Program-made: the position numbers and the translations under genes
Assembly: GCA_017304675.1 (NCBI GenBank)
Contig: JAFKLS010000016.1
Location: 248,001-312,000, forward strand
Direction: 5' to 3'
DNA: 64,000 nt
Source of the DNA: Sphingobacteriia bacterium
GTDB lineage: Bacteria; Bacteroidota; Bacteroidia; Chitinophagales; Chitinophagaceae
Notes under the pieces: generated by a model
Seen by the model: only the letters and a program-made list of their open reading frames with translations
What the model was told of the DNA's origin: nothing
The model's database searches: none
Shown here: positions 9,014 to 18,087 of the stretch, piece after piece
How positions within the stretch are numbered: position 1 is the stretch's first letter
Layout of the letters: every line of letters begins with the position of its first letter

Positions 9014-9931
9014 ATAACTCACAAACCCAATACAGTTATTATAATTGCAGGCCCTACAGCAGTAGGCAAAACAGCATTGGCTGTTGAATTAGCCAGTGCA
9101 TTGCATACGGAAATTATTTCAGCCGATTCCCGGCAATGTTACCGTGAACTAAATATTGGTGTTGCCAAACCGGGAAAGGAAGAATTGGAAAAAGTGCATC
9201 ACTATTTTATTAATTCGCACAGCATTCACGAAGAAGTAACCGCTGCGGGTTTTGAACAATATGCGTTGAAGGCATGCAAAGAAATTTTCAAAAAAAATGA
9301 GTATGCGGTAATGGTTGGCGGCACAGGATTGTACCTTAAGGCTTTTTGTGAAGGGTTAGACAATATGCCTGAAATAGATAAACAGATTAGAGAAGCAATC
9401 ATTCAGGAATACACCGTAAAAGGGTTGGCATGGCTTCAAAAAGAAGTGGCAGAAAAAGATCCGGATTTTTGGCATACAGCCGAACAGCAGAACCCTCACC
9501 GCTTAATGAGGGCATTAGAAGTATTGTTGCAAACAGGAAAATCTATTGCCTCTTTTAGAACGAATCATAAAACCGAAAGACCATTTAATATCAAAAAAAT
9601 TGCACTTACCCTGCCTAAAAACATTTTACACCAGCGTATTAATGATAGAGTAGACACAATGATTGAACAGGGTTTGGTAGAAGAGGTAAAAAGTTTAATT
9701 CCTTTCCAGGATATAAATGCCTTGCAAACTGTAGGTTACAAAGAACTGTTTGCGTATTTAAATGGCACCGTTACTTTAAGCACTGCCATAGAACAAATAA
9801 AAACAAATACCCGCCGTTATGCCAAAAGGCAGGTTACCTGGTTTAAAAAAGACGATTCTATAAAATGGTTAGAATCCTCTGCCGAGGCTTTGCCGGCTAT
9901 TATTACCGATATAAAACCACCCATCAAATAA
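9014..9931 (+). CDS. miaA: tRNA dimethylallyltransferase, probably with an ATA start
   Basis: MiaA adds a dimethylallyl group to A37 of UNN-decoding tRNAs. The first ATG/GTG/TTG-type codon is a TTG at 9077, but the essential P-loop GPTAVGKT (9050-9073) lies upstream of it in the same open frame. The frame is open back to a TAA at 9002 and holds no ATG, GTG or TTG there. The ATA at 9014 would give an N-terminus ITHKPNTVIIIAGPTAVGKT, of normal MiaA length (305 residues). Downstream motifs are intact: SADSRQCYRELNIGVAKP, MVGGTGLYLKAFCEGL, QNPHRLMRALEVL and TVGYKELFAYL. The gene looks functional; only its start codon is odd. Confidence 0.85.
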   Translation: MTHKPNTVIIIAGPTAVGKTALAVELASALHTEIISADSRQCYRELNIGVAKPGKEELEKVHHYFINSHSIHEEVTAAGFEQYALKACKEIFKKNEYAVMVGGTGLYLKAFCEGLDNMPEIDKQIREAIIQEYTVKGLAWLQKEVAEKDPDFWHTAEQQNPHRLMRALEVLLQTGKSIASFRTNHKTERPFNIKKIALTLPKNILHQRINDRVDTMIEQGLVEEVKSLIPFQDINALQTVGYKELFAYLNGTVTLSTAIEQIKTNTRRYAKRQVTWFKKDDSIKWLESSAEALPAIITDIKPPIK

Positions 9932-10020
9932 CCATTAATTATGATTATATAATACAGAATTCATTTATTTTTAGTACCGGTAAGGCCAAGCCTTATCTGA
10001 ACACTAAAAATTAATTCTGT

Positions 10021-11355
10021 ATGAAAAGATGGATGCTATTTGCATTGCCGACTGTATTTGTTTCATTACAAGCCTCGGCACAAACACCAAAAATTAAATT
10101 TGAAAAGTACACACTACCAAACGGATTAACAGTTATCCTGCACCAGGATAATTCGGCGCCTGTAGTAGCCGTATCTGCGTTATACCATGTGGGCTCTAAA
10201 AATGAAGACACATCGAAAACGGGATTTGCGCATTTTTTTGAACACCTTATGTTTGAAGGAAGCAATAATGTAAAACGTGGGGAGTTTGATAAATATGTTT
10301 CCAACGCAGGCGGGTATAATAATGCCAATACCACGCAAGACAGAACATACTATTATGAACTGTTCCCGAGTAACCAGTATGCCATTGGCTTATGGCTGGA
10401 AAGCGAAAGAATGCTGCATGCCAAAATTGAAGACGTAGGTGTTAATACACAAAAGGAAGTAGTAAAAGAAGAAAAACGTCAAAGGATAGATAATCAACCT
10501 TACGGAACCATTATCGGCGAAATTTTTAAGAGGGCATTTAAAGAGCATCCTTACCGTTGGCAACCAATTGGAAGTTATGAGCATTTAAGCCGTGCCAAAC
10601 TAGATGACTTTAAAGATTTTTATAAAACATTTTATGTTCCCAACAACTGTGTATTGTCTGTAGCGGGAGACATTAATATTACTGAAGTAAAACAAAAGAT
10701 ACAGGAGTATTTCACAAGTATACCTAAAAGCTCTAAACCAATACCAAGGCCTTCTATTGTAGAACCACCTTTAAATGGTGAGGTGAGAGATGTTATAGAA
10801 GACAATATTCAATTGCCGGCAGTAGTGCAGGCTTATCGTGCCCCCAAGCAGGGCGGAGATGAATATTACGCTTTCAATGTATTGAGCACCATATTATCTG
10901 GAGGTAATTCTTCCCGTTTAAATAAAACCATTGTAGATGAAAAACAACTTGCCGTTGCTTCAGGCGCTTTTAATTATGCGCTGGAAGATGCAGGATTGTT
11001 CATTACCTATGGTATAGCAAATGCCGGCGTAAAACCCGAAGCCCTGGAAACAAATATAGATTCGGTGATTAACAATTTAAAAATTAAGCTGGTTGAAGAA
11101 AAAGAATTTCAGAAAGTTAAGAACCAGATTACCACTGAATTTGTAACCAGGAATTCAACAATGGAAGGCATTGCAGAAACCCTTGCCAATTACGAAGTTT
11201 ATTTTGGCGATGCCAATCTTATTAATACAGAAATAGAAAAATTTAATAAAGTAACAAGAGAAGATGTATTGAATGTTGCTCAAAAATACCTGAATAAAGA
11301 TAACAGAGTGGTGTTGTATTATGTACCGAAAGGAAGCAAAAACAAACAAAATTAA
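10021..11355 (+). CDS. M16 family zinc metallopeptidase, catalytic member
   Basis: A 444-residue pitrilysin/processing-peptidase protein with an N-terminal signal peptide (MKRWMLFALPTVFVSLQASAQ), so it acts in the periplasm. The inverted zinc motif HFFEH is at residues 71-75, with the distal Glu in the VVKEEKRQR segment about 75 residues later. The second M16 half follows (ILSGGNSSRLNKTIVDEKQLA). It lies 62 bases upstream of a second M16 protein that lacks the zinc motif, on the same strand. Catalytic/non-catalytic M16 pairs generally work as heterodimers enclosing a peptide chamber. The substrate is unknown. Confidence 0.92.
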   Translation: MKRWMLFALPTVFVSLQASAQTPKIKFEKYTLPNGLTVILHQDNSAPVVAVSALYHVGSKNEDTSKTGFAHFFEHLMFEGSNNVKRGEFDKYVSNAGGYNNANTTQDRTYYYELFPSNQYAIGLWLESERMLHAKIEDVGVNTQKEVVKEEKRQRIDNQPYGTIIGEIFKRAFKEHPYRWQPIGSYEHLSRAKLDDFKDFYKTFYVPNNCVLSVAGDINITEVKQKIQEYFTSIPKSSKPIPRPSIVEPPLNGEVRDVIEDNIQLPAVVQAYRAPKQGGDEYYAFNVLSTILSGGNSSRLNKTIVDEKQLAVASGAFNYALEDAGLFITYGIANAGVKPEALETNIDSVINNLKIKLVEEKEFQKVKNQITTEFVTRNSTMEGIAETLANYEVYFGDANLINTEIEKFNKVTREDVLNVAQKYLNKDNRVVLYYVPKGSKNKQN

Positions 11356-11417
11356 TAATGCCGGAAAGGTATCGTTTCGTGCAAAATGAGAAACCTCAAA
11401 AAATAAAATCATTCAAA

Positions 11418-13481
11418 ATGAAAAAAATAATTCTTTATACATTATTCATGGTTCCTGTTGCTTTGTTGGCGCAGGTAGATAGGACCAAAGCACCTAAACC
11501 GGGGCCGGCACCTGCTATTAAAATAGGCGAGCCTGCAACATTTGTTTTACCCAATGGACTAAAAGTATTTGTGCTGCAAAATAGCAAATTGCCAAGGGTT
11601 TCAGCAACATTAACCGTAGACAGGGAAGCCGTTTTAGAAGGAGATAAAGCGGGATTAACAGATTTGGCCGGCCAGCTCTTAAGAAGAGGAACCACCACGC
11701 TTAAAAAAGCAGATCTGGATGAGGCCATAGACTATTTGGGCGCAACCATCAATACTTCTGCCACAAGTATTAGCGCCAGTTCGCTGGTGAACAATTTTGA
11801 AAAAACCATTTCTCTGATGGCAGATATTATGTTACACCCTGCACTTTCTGCAGATGAACTTGAGAAAATACGTAAGCAAACTTTGTCTGGGCTGGCACAG
11901 GCAAAAGATGATCCCAAGATTATTGCAGAGAATGTAACCAACAAACTAATGTATGGTAAAACGCATCCTTATGGTGAGATAGAAACAGAAGCTACTGTAA
12001 AAAATATAAACGTTTCAGATATTCAAAAATATTTTGCCACTTATTGGAAACCGAATATTTCTTATTTAATTTTTGTTGGTGATATAACAGTGGAGCAGGC
12101 AAAAAAATTAGCAGAAGCAAATTTTGGCAAATGGCAAAGAGGCGAGGTAATTAAGCCTGTGTACACAACACCACTACCGGCTTCTAAAACATATATTGCA
12201 TTAATAGACCGGCCATCTTCTGTGCAAAGCACTATCAATTTAGTAGCACCTGTTCAGTTAAAGCCCGGTGCTCCTGATGTAATACCGGCAAAGCTTATGG
12301 CTAATTTATTGGGAGGTGGGGCATCTGCACGGCTTTATAAAACTCTTAGAGAAAAATACGGGTTTACATATGGAGCCTATGCGCAGGTAACCAGCGATAA
12401 ACTGGTTGGGAATTTTACTGCAAATGCTTCTGTAAGAAACGAGAAAACAGATAGTGCTATAGGACAATTTATAGCAGAGTTTAAAAAAATAAGAAACGAA
12501 CCTGCTACTGCAGAAGAAGTAAACCTGATAAAAAATGAAACCGCTGGTTCTTTTGCCCGCAGTCTTGAAAACCCTTCTACCATTGCTAACTTTGCATTAA
12601 ATATTGCACGTTATAATTTGCCCAGGGATTATTACCAGTCTTATTTAAAAAACCTGGCAGCAGCAGACGCTGTGAAAGTGAAAGAAATGGCCGGTAAATA
12701 TATTCCCGTGAATAACCTGCTGATTGTTGTGGTAGGTAATTTAAAAGAAGTGTCAAAAGGATTGGAAAAATATGGTGAGTTGAAATATTTCGATGTGGAT
12801 GGAAATGAAATAAAAGCACCTGTAGAGAAAAAAATAGATGCTTCAGTTACTGCAAATTCAATCATTAAAAAATGTGCTGAAGCTACCGGCGCTGCAGCTT
12901 TGGCAACAATAAAAGATATAGAAGTAATAGGCTCTGCTTCTGTAATGGGGCAATCTTTAAGCTTTTCACAGAAATATGTTTTACCTGATAATTTTTACCA
13001 AAGTATTTCGTTTGGCGCAATGGTGGTACAAAAACAAATGGCTAAAAAAGGTGTTTACTCAGTAGCGCAACAAGGCATGGAACAACCGTTAAAGGATGAA
13101 GATAAAGAAGAGTTAGATGAAGAAGCAGCACTAATTCATGAGGTATATTATCAACAACACCAGGGATATTCGTTTACTTTAAAAGGAATAGAACAGGTGA
13201 ATGGAAAAGATGCATATGCTATTGCCGTAAAATCTCCTAAGGGAGCAGAATACACAAATTATTACAGTGTTGCTACTGCTCTAAAAGTGAAAAAAACAAC
13301 CATGCAGGATGTGGGCAACGGTCAGAAAATAGCTATTTCCACTTATTACCAGGAATATAAAAACTATAACGGAGTTCAGATTCCTGTAAATATGTTAATA
13401 GATCAGGGGCAGGTAAAAATAAATATTACGGTTACTGATGCTAAAGTGAACCAGGGATTAAAAACAGATGACTGGAAATGA
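11418..13481 (+). CDS. M16 family peptidase, non-catalytic partner with C-terminal extension
   Basis: A 687-residue protein. An in-frame ATG at 11358 would add 20 residues, but the ATG at 11418 opens directly on a signal peptide (KKIILYTLFMVPVALLAQ). Two M16 domains follow. Where the zinc motif should be the sequence reads GLTDLAGQLLRRGT, with no His or Glu pair, so it is not a peptidase by itself. The substrate-binding R/Y-type segment is present (GGGASARLYKTLREKYGFTYGAY). After residue about 480 comes an extra 200-residue domain rich in beta-strands that resembles LolA/DUF4292-like lipid-carrier folds, which is only a loose likeness. It probably forms a dimer with the upstream protein. Confidence 0.88.
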   Translation: MKKIILYTLFMVPVALLAQVDRTKAPKPGPAPAIKIGEPATFVLPNGLKVFVLQNSKLPRVSATLTVDREAVLEGDKAGLTDLAGQLLRRGTTTLKKADLDEAIDYLGATINTSATSISASSLVNNFEKTISLMADIMLHPALSADELEKIRKQTLSGLAQAKDDPKIIAENVTNKLMYGKTHPYGEIETEATVKNINVSDIQKYFATYWKPNISYLIFVGDITVEQAKKLAEANFGKWQRGEVIKPVYTTPLPASKTYIALIDRPSSVQSTINLVAPVQLKPGAPDVIPAKLMANLLGGGASARLYKTLREKYGFTYGAYAQVTSDKLVGNFTANASVRNEKTDSAIGQFIAEFKKIRNEPATAEEVNLIKNETAGSFARSLENPSTIANFALNIARYNLPRDYYQSYLKNLAAADAVKVKEMAGKYIPVNNLLIVVVGNLKEVSKGLEKYGELKYFDVDGNEIKAPVEKKIDASVTANSIIKKCAEATGAAALATIKDIEVIGSASVMGQSLSFSQKYVLPDNFYQSISFGAMVVQKQMAKKGVYSVAQQGMEQPLKDEDKEELDEEAALIHEVYYQQHQGYSFTLKGIEQVNGKDAYAIAVKSPKGAEYTNYYSVATALKVKKTTMQDVGNGQKIAISTYYQEYKNYNGVQIPVNMLIDQGQVKINITVTDAKVNQGLKTDDWK

Positions 13482-13513
13482 TTCCATTCACCTGTTATCA
13501 ATATGAATAATGA

Positions 13514-13538
13514 AAGGGGCGGTTTTAAACTGCCCCTT
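13514..13538 (+). terminator. Stem-loop after the M16 pair
   Basis: An 11-bp stem with one G-U pair (AAGGGGCGGTT against AACTGCCCCTT) and a three-base loop, 32 bases after the M16 stop codon, followed by ATTTATG, a poor T-run. It probably ends the M16 transcript before the P1 peptidase gene. Confidence 0.6.
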
Positions 13539-13579
13539 ATTTATGTGTAGATAAAAAAATACTTTTAGCTTTATAAACA

Positions 13580-14707
13580 ATGAAACAATCTCTTTACATA
13601 CTATGGGGGCTTATTTTTAACGGGGCAGGGATATTTGCACAACAACGTGCAGCAGATATGGGTATTCATATTGGTGTGCTTGCTTCAGGAAAACTAAATA
13701 CTATTACCGATGTGCCGGGTGTATGTGTTGGGCAAACAACTATATTAAAAGGAGATTCAGTTAAAACAGGCGTAACAGTTATCCTTCCACACCAGAAAAA
13801 TATTTTTCAAAATAAAGTTCCGGCAGGTGTTTATATAGGCAACGGTTTTGGCAAACTAACCGGTAGTACTCAAATAAAAGAATTGGGCAATATAGAAACA
13901 CCCATTGTTTTAACCAATACATTAAGCGTAAGTACGGCCATGAAGGCATTGGTACATTATACCATTCACCAAAAGGGTAACGAAAATATTCAGTCTGTAA
14001 ATGCTGTAGTGGGCGAAACAAATGATAGTTATTTGAATGATATAAGAGGAATGCATGTTACGGAGGCAGACGTTTTAAGTGCTATTGCCAATGCCGTAAG
14101 CGATAAAGTAGAAGAAGGCAATGTTGGTGCAGGCACTGGCACTGTTTGTTTCGGCTTTAAAGGAGGTATAGGAACCGCATCGAGGATATTGCCTAAAAAA
14201 TTAGGTGGCTATACAATTGGCGTTCTGGTACAAACAAATTTTGGAGGTGTATTAAATATTAACGGGGCTCCTGTTGGCAAAGAATTGAAAAAATATTATT
14301 TGAGTGATATATTGAATGAAAATGCCGATGGCAGTTGCATGGTAGTGGTGGCAACAGATGCACCTTTAGATGCAAGAAACCTCGAAAGGCTTGCCAAAAG
14401 AGCTTTTATGGGCATTGCTAAAACGGGAGGCATTGCCAGTAATGGCAGTGGAGATTATGTAATTGCTTTTTCAACTGATAGCACTTTGTTTGTTCCGTAC
14501 AATGCACCAGACGTTTTAAAACAAACCGTATTAAGCAATGATGCGGTATCTCCTTTATTCATGGCTGCTATTGAAGCTACTGAAGAAGCAATCATTAATT
14601 CTTTATTGGCAGCCAAAACAACACAAACAAAGAACGGTAAAATAGTAGAAACCCTGCCTAAAGATATACTGAAAGAGTTATTAATAAAGTACCATCTTTT
14701 TAATTAA
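13580..14707 (+). CDS. P1 family peptidase (DmpA / beta-aminopeptidase-like)
   Basis: A 375-residue N-terminal-nucleophile hydrolase with a signal peptide (ending ...GAGIFAQ). DmpA-type enzymes are made as a single chain and cut themselves before a serine, which becomes the nucleophile; they release N-terminal L- or beta-amino acids from short peptides. The expected cut lies in ASNGSGDYVIAFST near residue 290, between the Gly and the Ser. Other family segments: ITDVPGVCVGQTT near 40, GAGTGTVCFGFKGGIGTASR near 190 and VVATDAPLDARNLERLAKRA. It lies five bases before the aminotransferase and is likely co-transcribed with it. Confidence 0.9.
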   Translation: MKQSLYILWGLIFNGAGIFAQQRAADMGIHIGVLASGKLNTITDVPGVCVGQTTILKGDSVKTGVTVILPHQKNIFQNKVPAGVYIGNGFGKLTGSTQIKELGNIETPIVLTNTLSVSTAMKALVHYTIHQKGNENIQSVNAVVGETNDSYLNDIRGMHVTEADVLSAIANAVSDKVEEGNVGAGTGTVCFGFKGGIGTASRILPKKLGGYTIGVLVQTNFGGVLNINGAPVGKELKKYYLSDILNENADGSCMVVVATDAPLDARNLERLAKRAFMGIAKTGGIASNGSGDYVIAFSTDSTLFVPYNAPDVLKQTVLSNDAVSPLFMAAIEATEEAIINSLLAAKTTQTKNGKIVETLPKDILKELLIKYHLFN

Positions 14708-14712
14708 ACCAT

Positions 14713-15534
14713 ATGCCTGCTTTTATAAATAATGATTTTGTAGATAGTAAGAATGCATTGTTGCATATTAGCGACCTTTCTATACAAAGAGGGTATGCAA
14801 TATTCGACTTTTTCAGAACAGTGAACGGAAAGCCTTTGTTCATGGAAGACCATCTTGATCGATTCTATCATTCGGCAGAAAAAATGTTTTTGCAGATTGA
14901 TAAGAACAGGGAAGAGCTGATATTCATCATTCGAACATTAATAGAAAAATCCGAGATAACAGAGGCTGGTATAAGAATGATGCTAACGGGTGGTTATTCA
15001 CCAGATGGTTATAATATTACCCAATCTAACCTGGTAATTACATGCAACCCGGTAAGAATAAGCTCTGAAGAAGAGTTTGAAAAAGGTATAAAAATTATTA
15101 CGTATAAATATCAAAGAACACTGCCGCATATTAAATCGATCGATTATCAGATGGCTGTTTGGTTACAATCATTATTGAAAGAAAAAAAAGCTGCAGATGT
15201 TCTATATTATAATCAGGATAGTATAACAGAGTTTCCCAGATCCAATGTTTTTATCGTAACCAAAAAGGGAATATTGGTTACACCGGAAGAAAATATTCTA
15301 ATGGGCGTAACAAGAAAAAAAATTCTATCACTTGCTCCCACTATTATGCCTGTTGAAGAACGCAACATTACGCCTGATGAGTTGTTAAATGCTTCAGAAG
15401 TTTTTTTAACAAGCACTACAAAAAAAATAATGCCCGTTACTGTAATAGGAGATAAGGTTATTGGCAACCAGGCTCCCGGCGATTATACCCGAAAACTTTA
15501 CCGTGCTTTCCTGGATGCAGAACAACTTTCTTAA
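14713..15534 (+). CDS. PLP aminotransferase class IV
   Basis: A 273-residue fold-type IV PLP enzyme (branched-chain / D-amino acid aminotransferase / aminodeoxychorismate lyase family). The opening segment LHISDLSIQRGYAIFDFFRT is typical. The PLP lysine is expected in HIKSIDYQMAV near residue 140, and the PLP phosphate contacts in ITEFPRSNVFIVTKKG. The short length and the divergent N-terminus do not fit a canonical IlvE, so the substrate is open. It starts five bases after the P1 peptidase stop, suggesting one transcript. Its stop codon touches the stop codon of the convergent porin gene with no base between them. Confidence 0.85.
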   Translation: MPAFINNDFVDSKNALLHISDLSIQRGYAIFDFFRTVNGKPLFMEDHLDRFYHSAEKMFLQIDKNREELIFIIRTLIEKSEITEAGIRMMLTGGYSPDGYNITQSNLVITCNPVRISSEEEFEKGIKIITYKYQRTLPHIKSIDYQMAVWLQSLLKEKKAADVLYYNQDSITEFPRSNVFIVTKKGILVTPEENILMGVTRKKILSLAPTIMPVEERNITPDELLNASEVFLTSTTKKIMPVTVIGDKVIGNQAPGDYTRKLYRAFLDAEQLS

Positions 15535-17070
15535 TTAGAACTTAATTCCAAATGTAATCATCAGCTGCTGGCGGTTACTGGTTTGTACTGCAAACGTATT
15601 GGCCTTATCATTTAGCATATAAGGGAAGTTAACATCTTTTGTAAGGGTATAAGCATAACCAAGATCGATAAAAAAGCCATGATTTCTATAACCCACCCCA
15701 CCACTCGGAATAAGTTTATTGGCTTTTAAATTTGCATCAGCATAAGGGCTGCCGTAATAAGCAAAGCCTAAACGAAACATCCACGGATCAAACTTTAACT
15801 CTCCGCCAATCTTAAAATTAAAATTGGATTTATAATATTCTTTAATGGTATTGTTAAGCATAGAATAATAATCTTTCAACGTTTGATCGTTATTGTCTGA
15901 TGATGTAGCGCCAAACCTTGCTCCCCTGTAGTTTACATATTCTATATCTGCACTAATATAACCACGCTGTTTTTTAGTGTCTTTAATTTCTCTGATAACA
16001 TAAGAAGCGCTGGCAATGGCTCTCCAGGGAGAAAGCAGATTATATTCTCTTGTTCCGGGTTTATTGCCGTTCAGGTTATCGCTGCTCTCGCTAACGGTAC
16101 CTGCATAGCTTTCGGTATTGGTAGTCATCCAGGCTCTTATTTCATCTTTAAAGTTTATCCATTGCGGTGTATGTATTGCAAAACCTAAACGCCAGTATTG
16201 GGCCGGTTTATAAATAATGCCCATCTTTAAGCCAAGACCCCACCCAGTAGACTTAGTTTTTTCGTGATAATTGAAATATGCAAATTCATTATTAGGGTTA
16301 TTGGTAGCGTCTTTTTCTGAATAATAAAAATCTTTTTGGTATGAAATAATGGGTATGGTTAAACTTCCGCCCAGATAAAACTTGTCTTGCATATTGCTGG
16401 CATAACCAATAGCAATTTCATGATACCCGCCTTTAGTGGTGGCATCGTAATACTGTTTAACACCTGTAGAGATAGGTACCAGGCTCTGGTAGCCGGCAAC
16501 AGTGCCACCGGGCCCCGATAAGGTATCAATCAGGTATGTTCTAAAAGCTAGTGAAGAGCCGAAAATGTAATTGCTTAGTGCTGCATTGGTATCGGCCCTG
16601 TCTCTTATCAGTTCTTCTAAATATTGCTCTGAAAAAGAACTGTAATTATTAAATCCGCTATACTGTACATGATTATTATAACTGGCCAACTGGTTTACAG
16701 AGAGCGAAAAAGCAGAACTTACCCATTTACTTCCAGTAGTATTAATGCCACCCAGTATGATACCACTGGTACCATATTGAAAATTGTTTTTGTTCAGAGA
16801 AGTGTCAGAGCCTCTGTAGGCAAATTTATTGTTGAGCAGGTTGAAGCCCGGCGATACAACGAATTCGCAGGTTTTATACAATCCTATTCCTGCAGGATTA
16901 ATATGATTGGCAGAAATGTCTCCACCCAAAGAAGTCATTACGCCACCTATGGCAATATTACGGGCAGTTCCATTTTGCGAGAACCAGGCGGTTCTTAATG
17001 CATCTTCCGGCAATTGGGCAATTGCTTTACCGGTAGTGAGTATTATGAAAAGTATAAATATTTTACGCAT
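15535..17070 (-). CDS. OmpP1/FadL-like outer membrane transport protein
   Basis: A 511-residue outer-membrane beta-barrel with a signal peptide (MRKIFILFIILTTGKAIAQ). After cleavage comes ALRTAWFSQNGTARNIAIGG and LGGDISANHINPAGIGLYK, the hatch-region pattern of the FadL family (N-P-A-G). Alternating hydrophobic strands rich in aromatic residues follow to the C-terminal MITFGIKF, which ends in Phe as barrel proteins often do. FadL proteins pass hydrophobic molecules across the outer membrane; the ligand here is unknown. The gene is convergent with, and directly abuts, the aminotransferase. Confidence 0.85.
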   Translation of the reverse strand: MRKIFILFIILTTGKAIAQLPEDALRTAWFSQNGTARNIAIGGVMTSLGGDISANHINPAGIGLYKTCEFVVSPGFNLLNNKFAYRGSDTSLNKNNFQYGTSGIILGGINTTGSKWVSSAFSLSVNQLASYNNHVQYSGFNNYSSFSEQYLEELIRDRADTNAALSNYIFGSSLAFRTYLIDTLSGPGGTVAGYQSLVPISTGVKQYYDATTKGGYHEIAIGYASNMQDKFYLGGSLTIPIISYQKDFYYSEKDATNNPNNEFAYFNYHEKTKSTGWGLGLKMGIIYKPAQYWRLGFAIHTPQWINFKDEIRAWMTTNTESYAGTVSESSDNLNGNKPGTREYNLLSPWRAIASASYVIREIKDTKKQRGYISADIEYVNYRGARFGATSSDNNDQTLKDYYSMLNNTIKEYYKSNFNFKIGGELKFDPWMFRLGFAYYGSPYADANLKANKLIPSGGVGYRNHGFFIDLGYAYTLTKDVNFPYMLNDKANTFAVQTSNRQQLMITFGIKF

Positions 17071-17140
17071 ATTGAATAGTTTATTGTAATGAATGATATT
17101 ACATCATTCATCAACGAGAGATCATACTTATTTTAAACAC

Positions 17141-17935
17141 TTAATTCCGGGTAGTTCGCCCTCCGGATGAGGTACTGCCGGAACTACTGTACCCACCGCT
17201 TCTTCCACCTGCGCTGCTACTTGGAGCAGAAGATGCACTGCCTGAAGTAGTGTTGGTAGATGGTGTAAAGGTTCTGGCCGGCCTGTCCCAGCTTATGCTG
17301 TTATTATTTGAGCCGGTATTGGTAGGGGTAAATATTCTGCGGATAGTGGTGCCTATTCCGTTGCTATTAGAAGATTGTTGAAATGATGACCCTTTAACAG
17401 CACTGGAATAATTACTGTTATTGTATACTTTGTTCTTATAAGCACTTAAATAACTGCCGGAATTGGAAGTAACTATACTGTTAGCATTTTTATAACCTAT
17501 TACATAATAAATAGGGCTATAACCATACCAGTATGGGTTATAGCCGTACCGGTAATTAAAATAAGCCATGCTTCCATAATAATTGAAGTAAGGATTGGCA
17601 TAATAACTGCCGCAACCGCAGCCTGTTTTTGAATAAAAGCTATAATACCTCGGGTAGCAGGAATAAAAATCGTACCGGCTATCATTCCAGTAAGTATAAT
17701 CATCAAGAGAGTTCCATAAATAATAATTGTGCACTTTCATTTGTAAAAACCTGTCTTCCGTATAGCTTAAATTCTGCTGATACCGATCGTCTTGTTTTTG
17801 TGTAACTAGTTCTTCAGGAATTGCCTTTGCCGGAGAATAATATACATCGTCAGGGGTTTGGCTCAATTTATATTCAGGCGAGCAGCCAATAGCCAGCACC
17901 ACCAATGCAAATAAGGGTAAAAATGTTCTTTTCAT
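17141..17935 (-). CDS. Low-complexity lipoprotein
   Basis: A 264-residue lipoprotein of unknown function. The signal peptide ends in a lipobox, VLAIGCSP, with Cys18 the predicted lipidated residue. The next 85 residues hold charged helix-like sequence (SPAKAIPEELVTQKQDDRYQQN). Residues about 75-150 are extremely rich in Tyr, Asn, Gly and Phe (for example NYYGSMAYFNYRYGYNPYWY). The last 80 residues are Ser/Thr/Gly/Asn repeats. This suggests an exposed, disordered surface or matrix protein. It is 70 bases from the porin gene on the same strand and divergent from proS. Confidence 0.75.
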   Translation of the reverse strand: MKRTFLPLFALVVLAIGCSPEYKLSQTPDDVYYSPAKAIPEELVTQKQDDRYQQNLSYTEDRFLQMKVHNYYLWNSLDDYTYWNDSRYDFYSCYPRYYSFYSKTGCGCGSYYANPYFNYYGSMAYFNYRYGYNPYWYGYSPIYYVIGYKNANSIVTSNSGSYLSAYKNKVYNNSNYSSAVKGSSFQQSSNSNGIGTTIRRIFTPTNTGSNNNSISWDRPARTFTPSTNTTSGSASSAPSSSAGGRSGGYSSSGSTSSGGRTTRN

Positions 17936-18006
17936 GCCTATCAGGTTTATAGGTTAGATAATGTGAAGTTACATACATTTGCCACTCTTTGGCAGCGCTT
18001 TATTTG

Positions 18007-18027
18007 TACGGCAAAAACTCTGCCGTA
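18007..18027 (+). promoter_or_regulatory. Perfect 7-bp inverted repeat upstream of proS
   Basis: TACGGCA and TGCCGTA are separated by seven bases, in the 152-base region between the divergent lipoprotein and proS genes. A TACATTTG box (17974-17981) lies upstream, so in a proS transcript this could be a leader hairpin, or it could be an operator. A shorter TGCCA/TGGCA repeat lies at 17980-17994. Confidence 0.35.
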
Positions 18028-18087
18028 TAACGTACTAACGCTTGTAAGTATGTTAATGATTTTATAAAAGAATTTAAAAAAATAATA

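Noticed and set aside
9077..9931. miaA starting at the TTG at 9077
   Set aside because: This start would delete the P-loop that every active MiaA needs, though it is encoded intact just upstream in the same frame.
11358..11417. Longer start for the second M16 protein
   Set aside because: The extra 20 residues would precede and hide an obvious signal peptide that begins at 11418.
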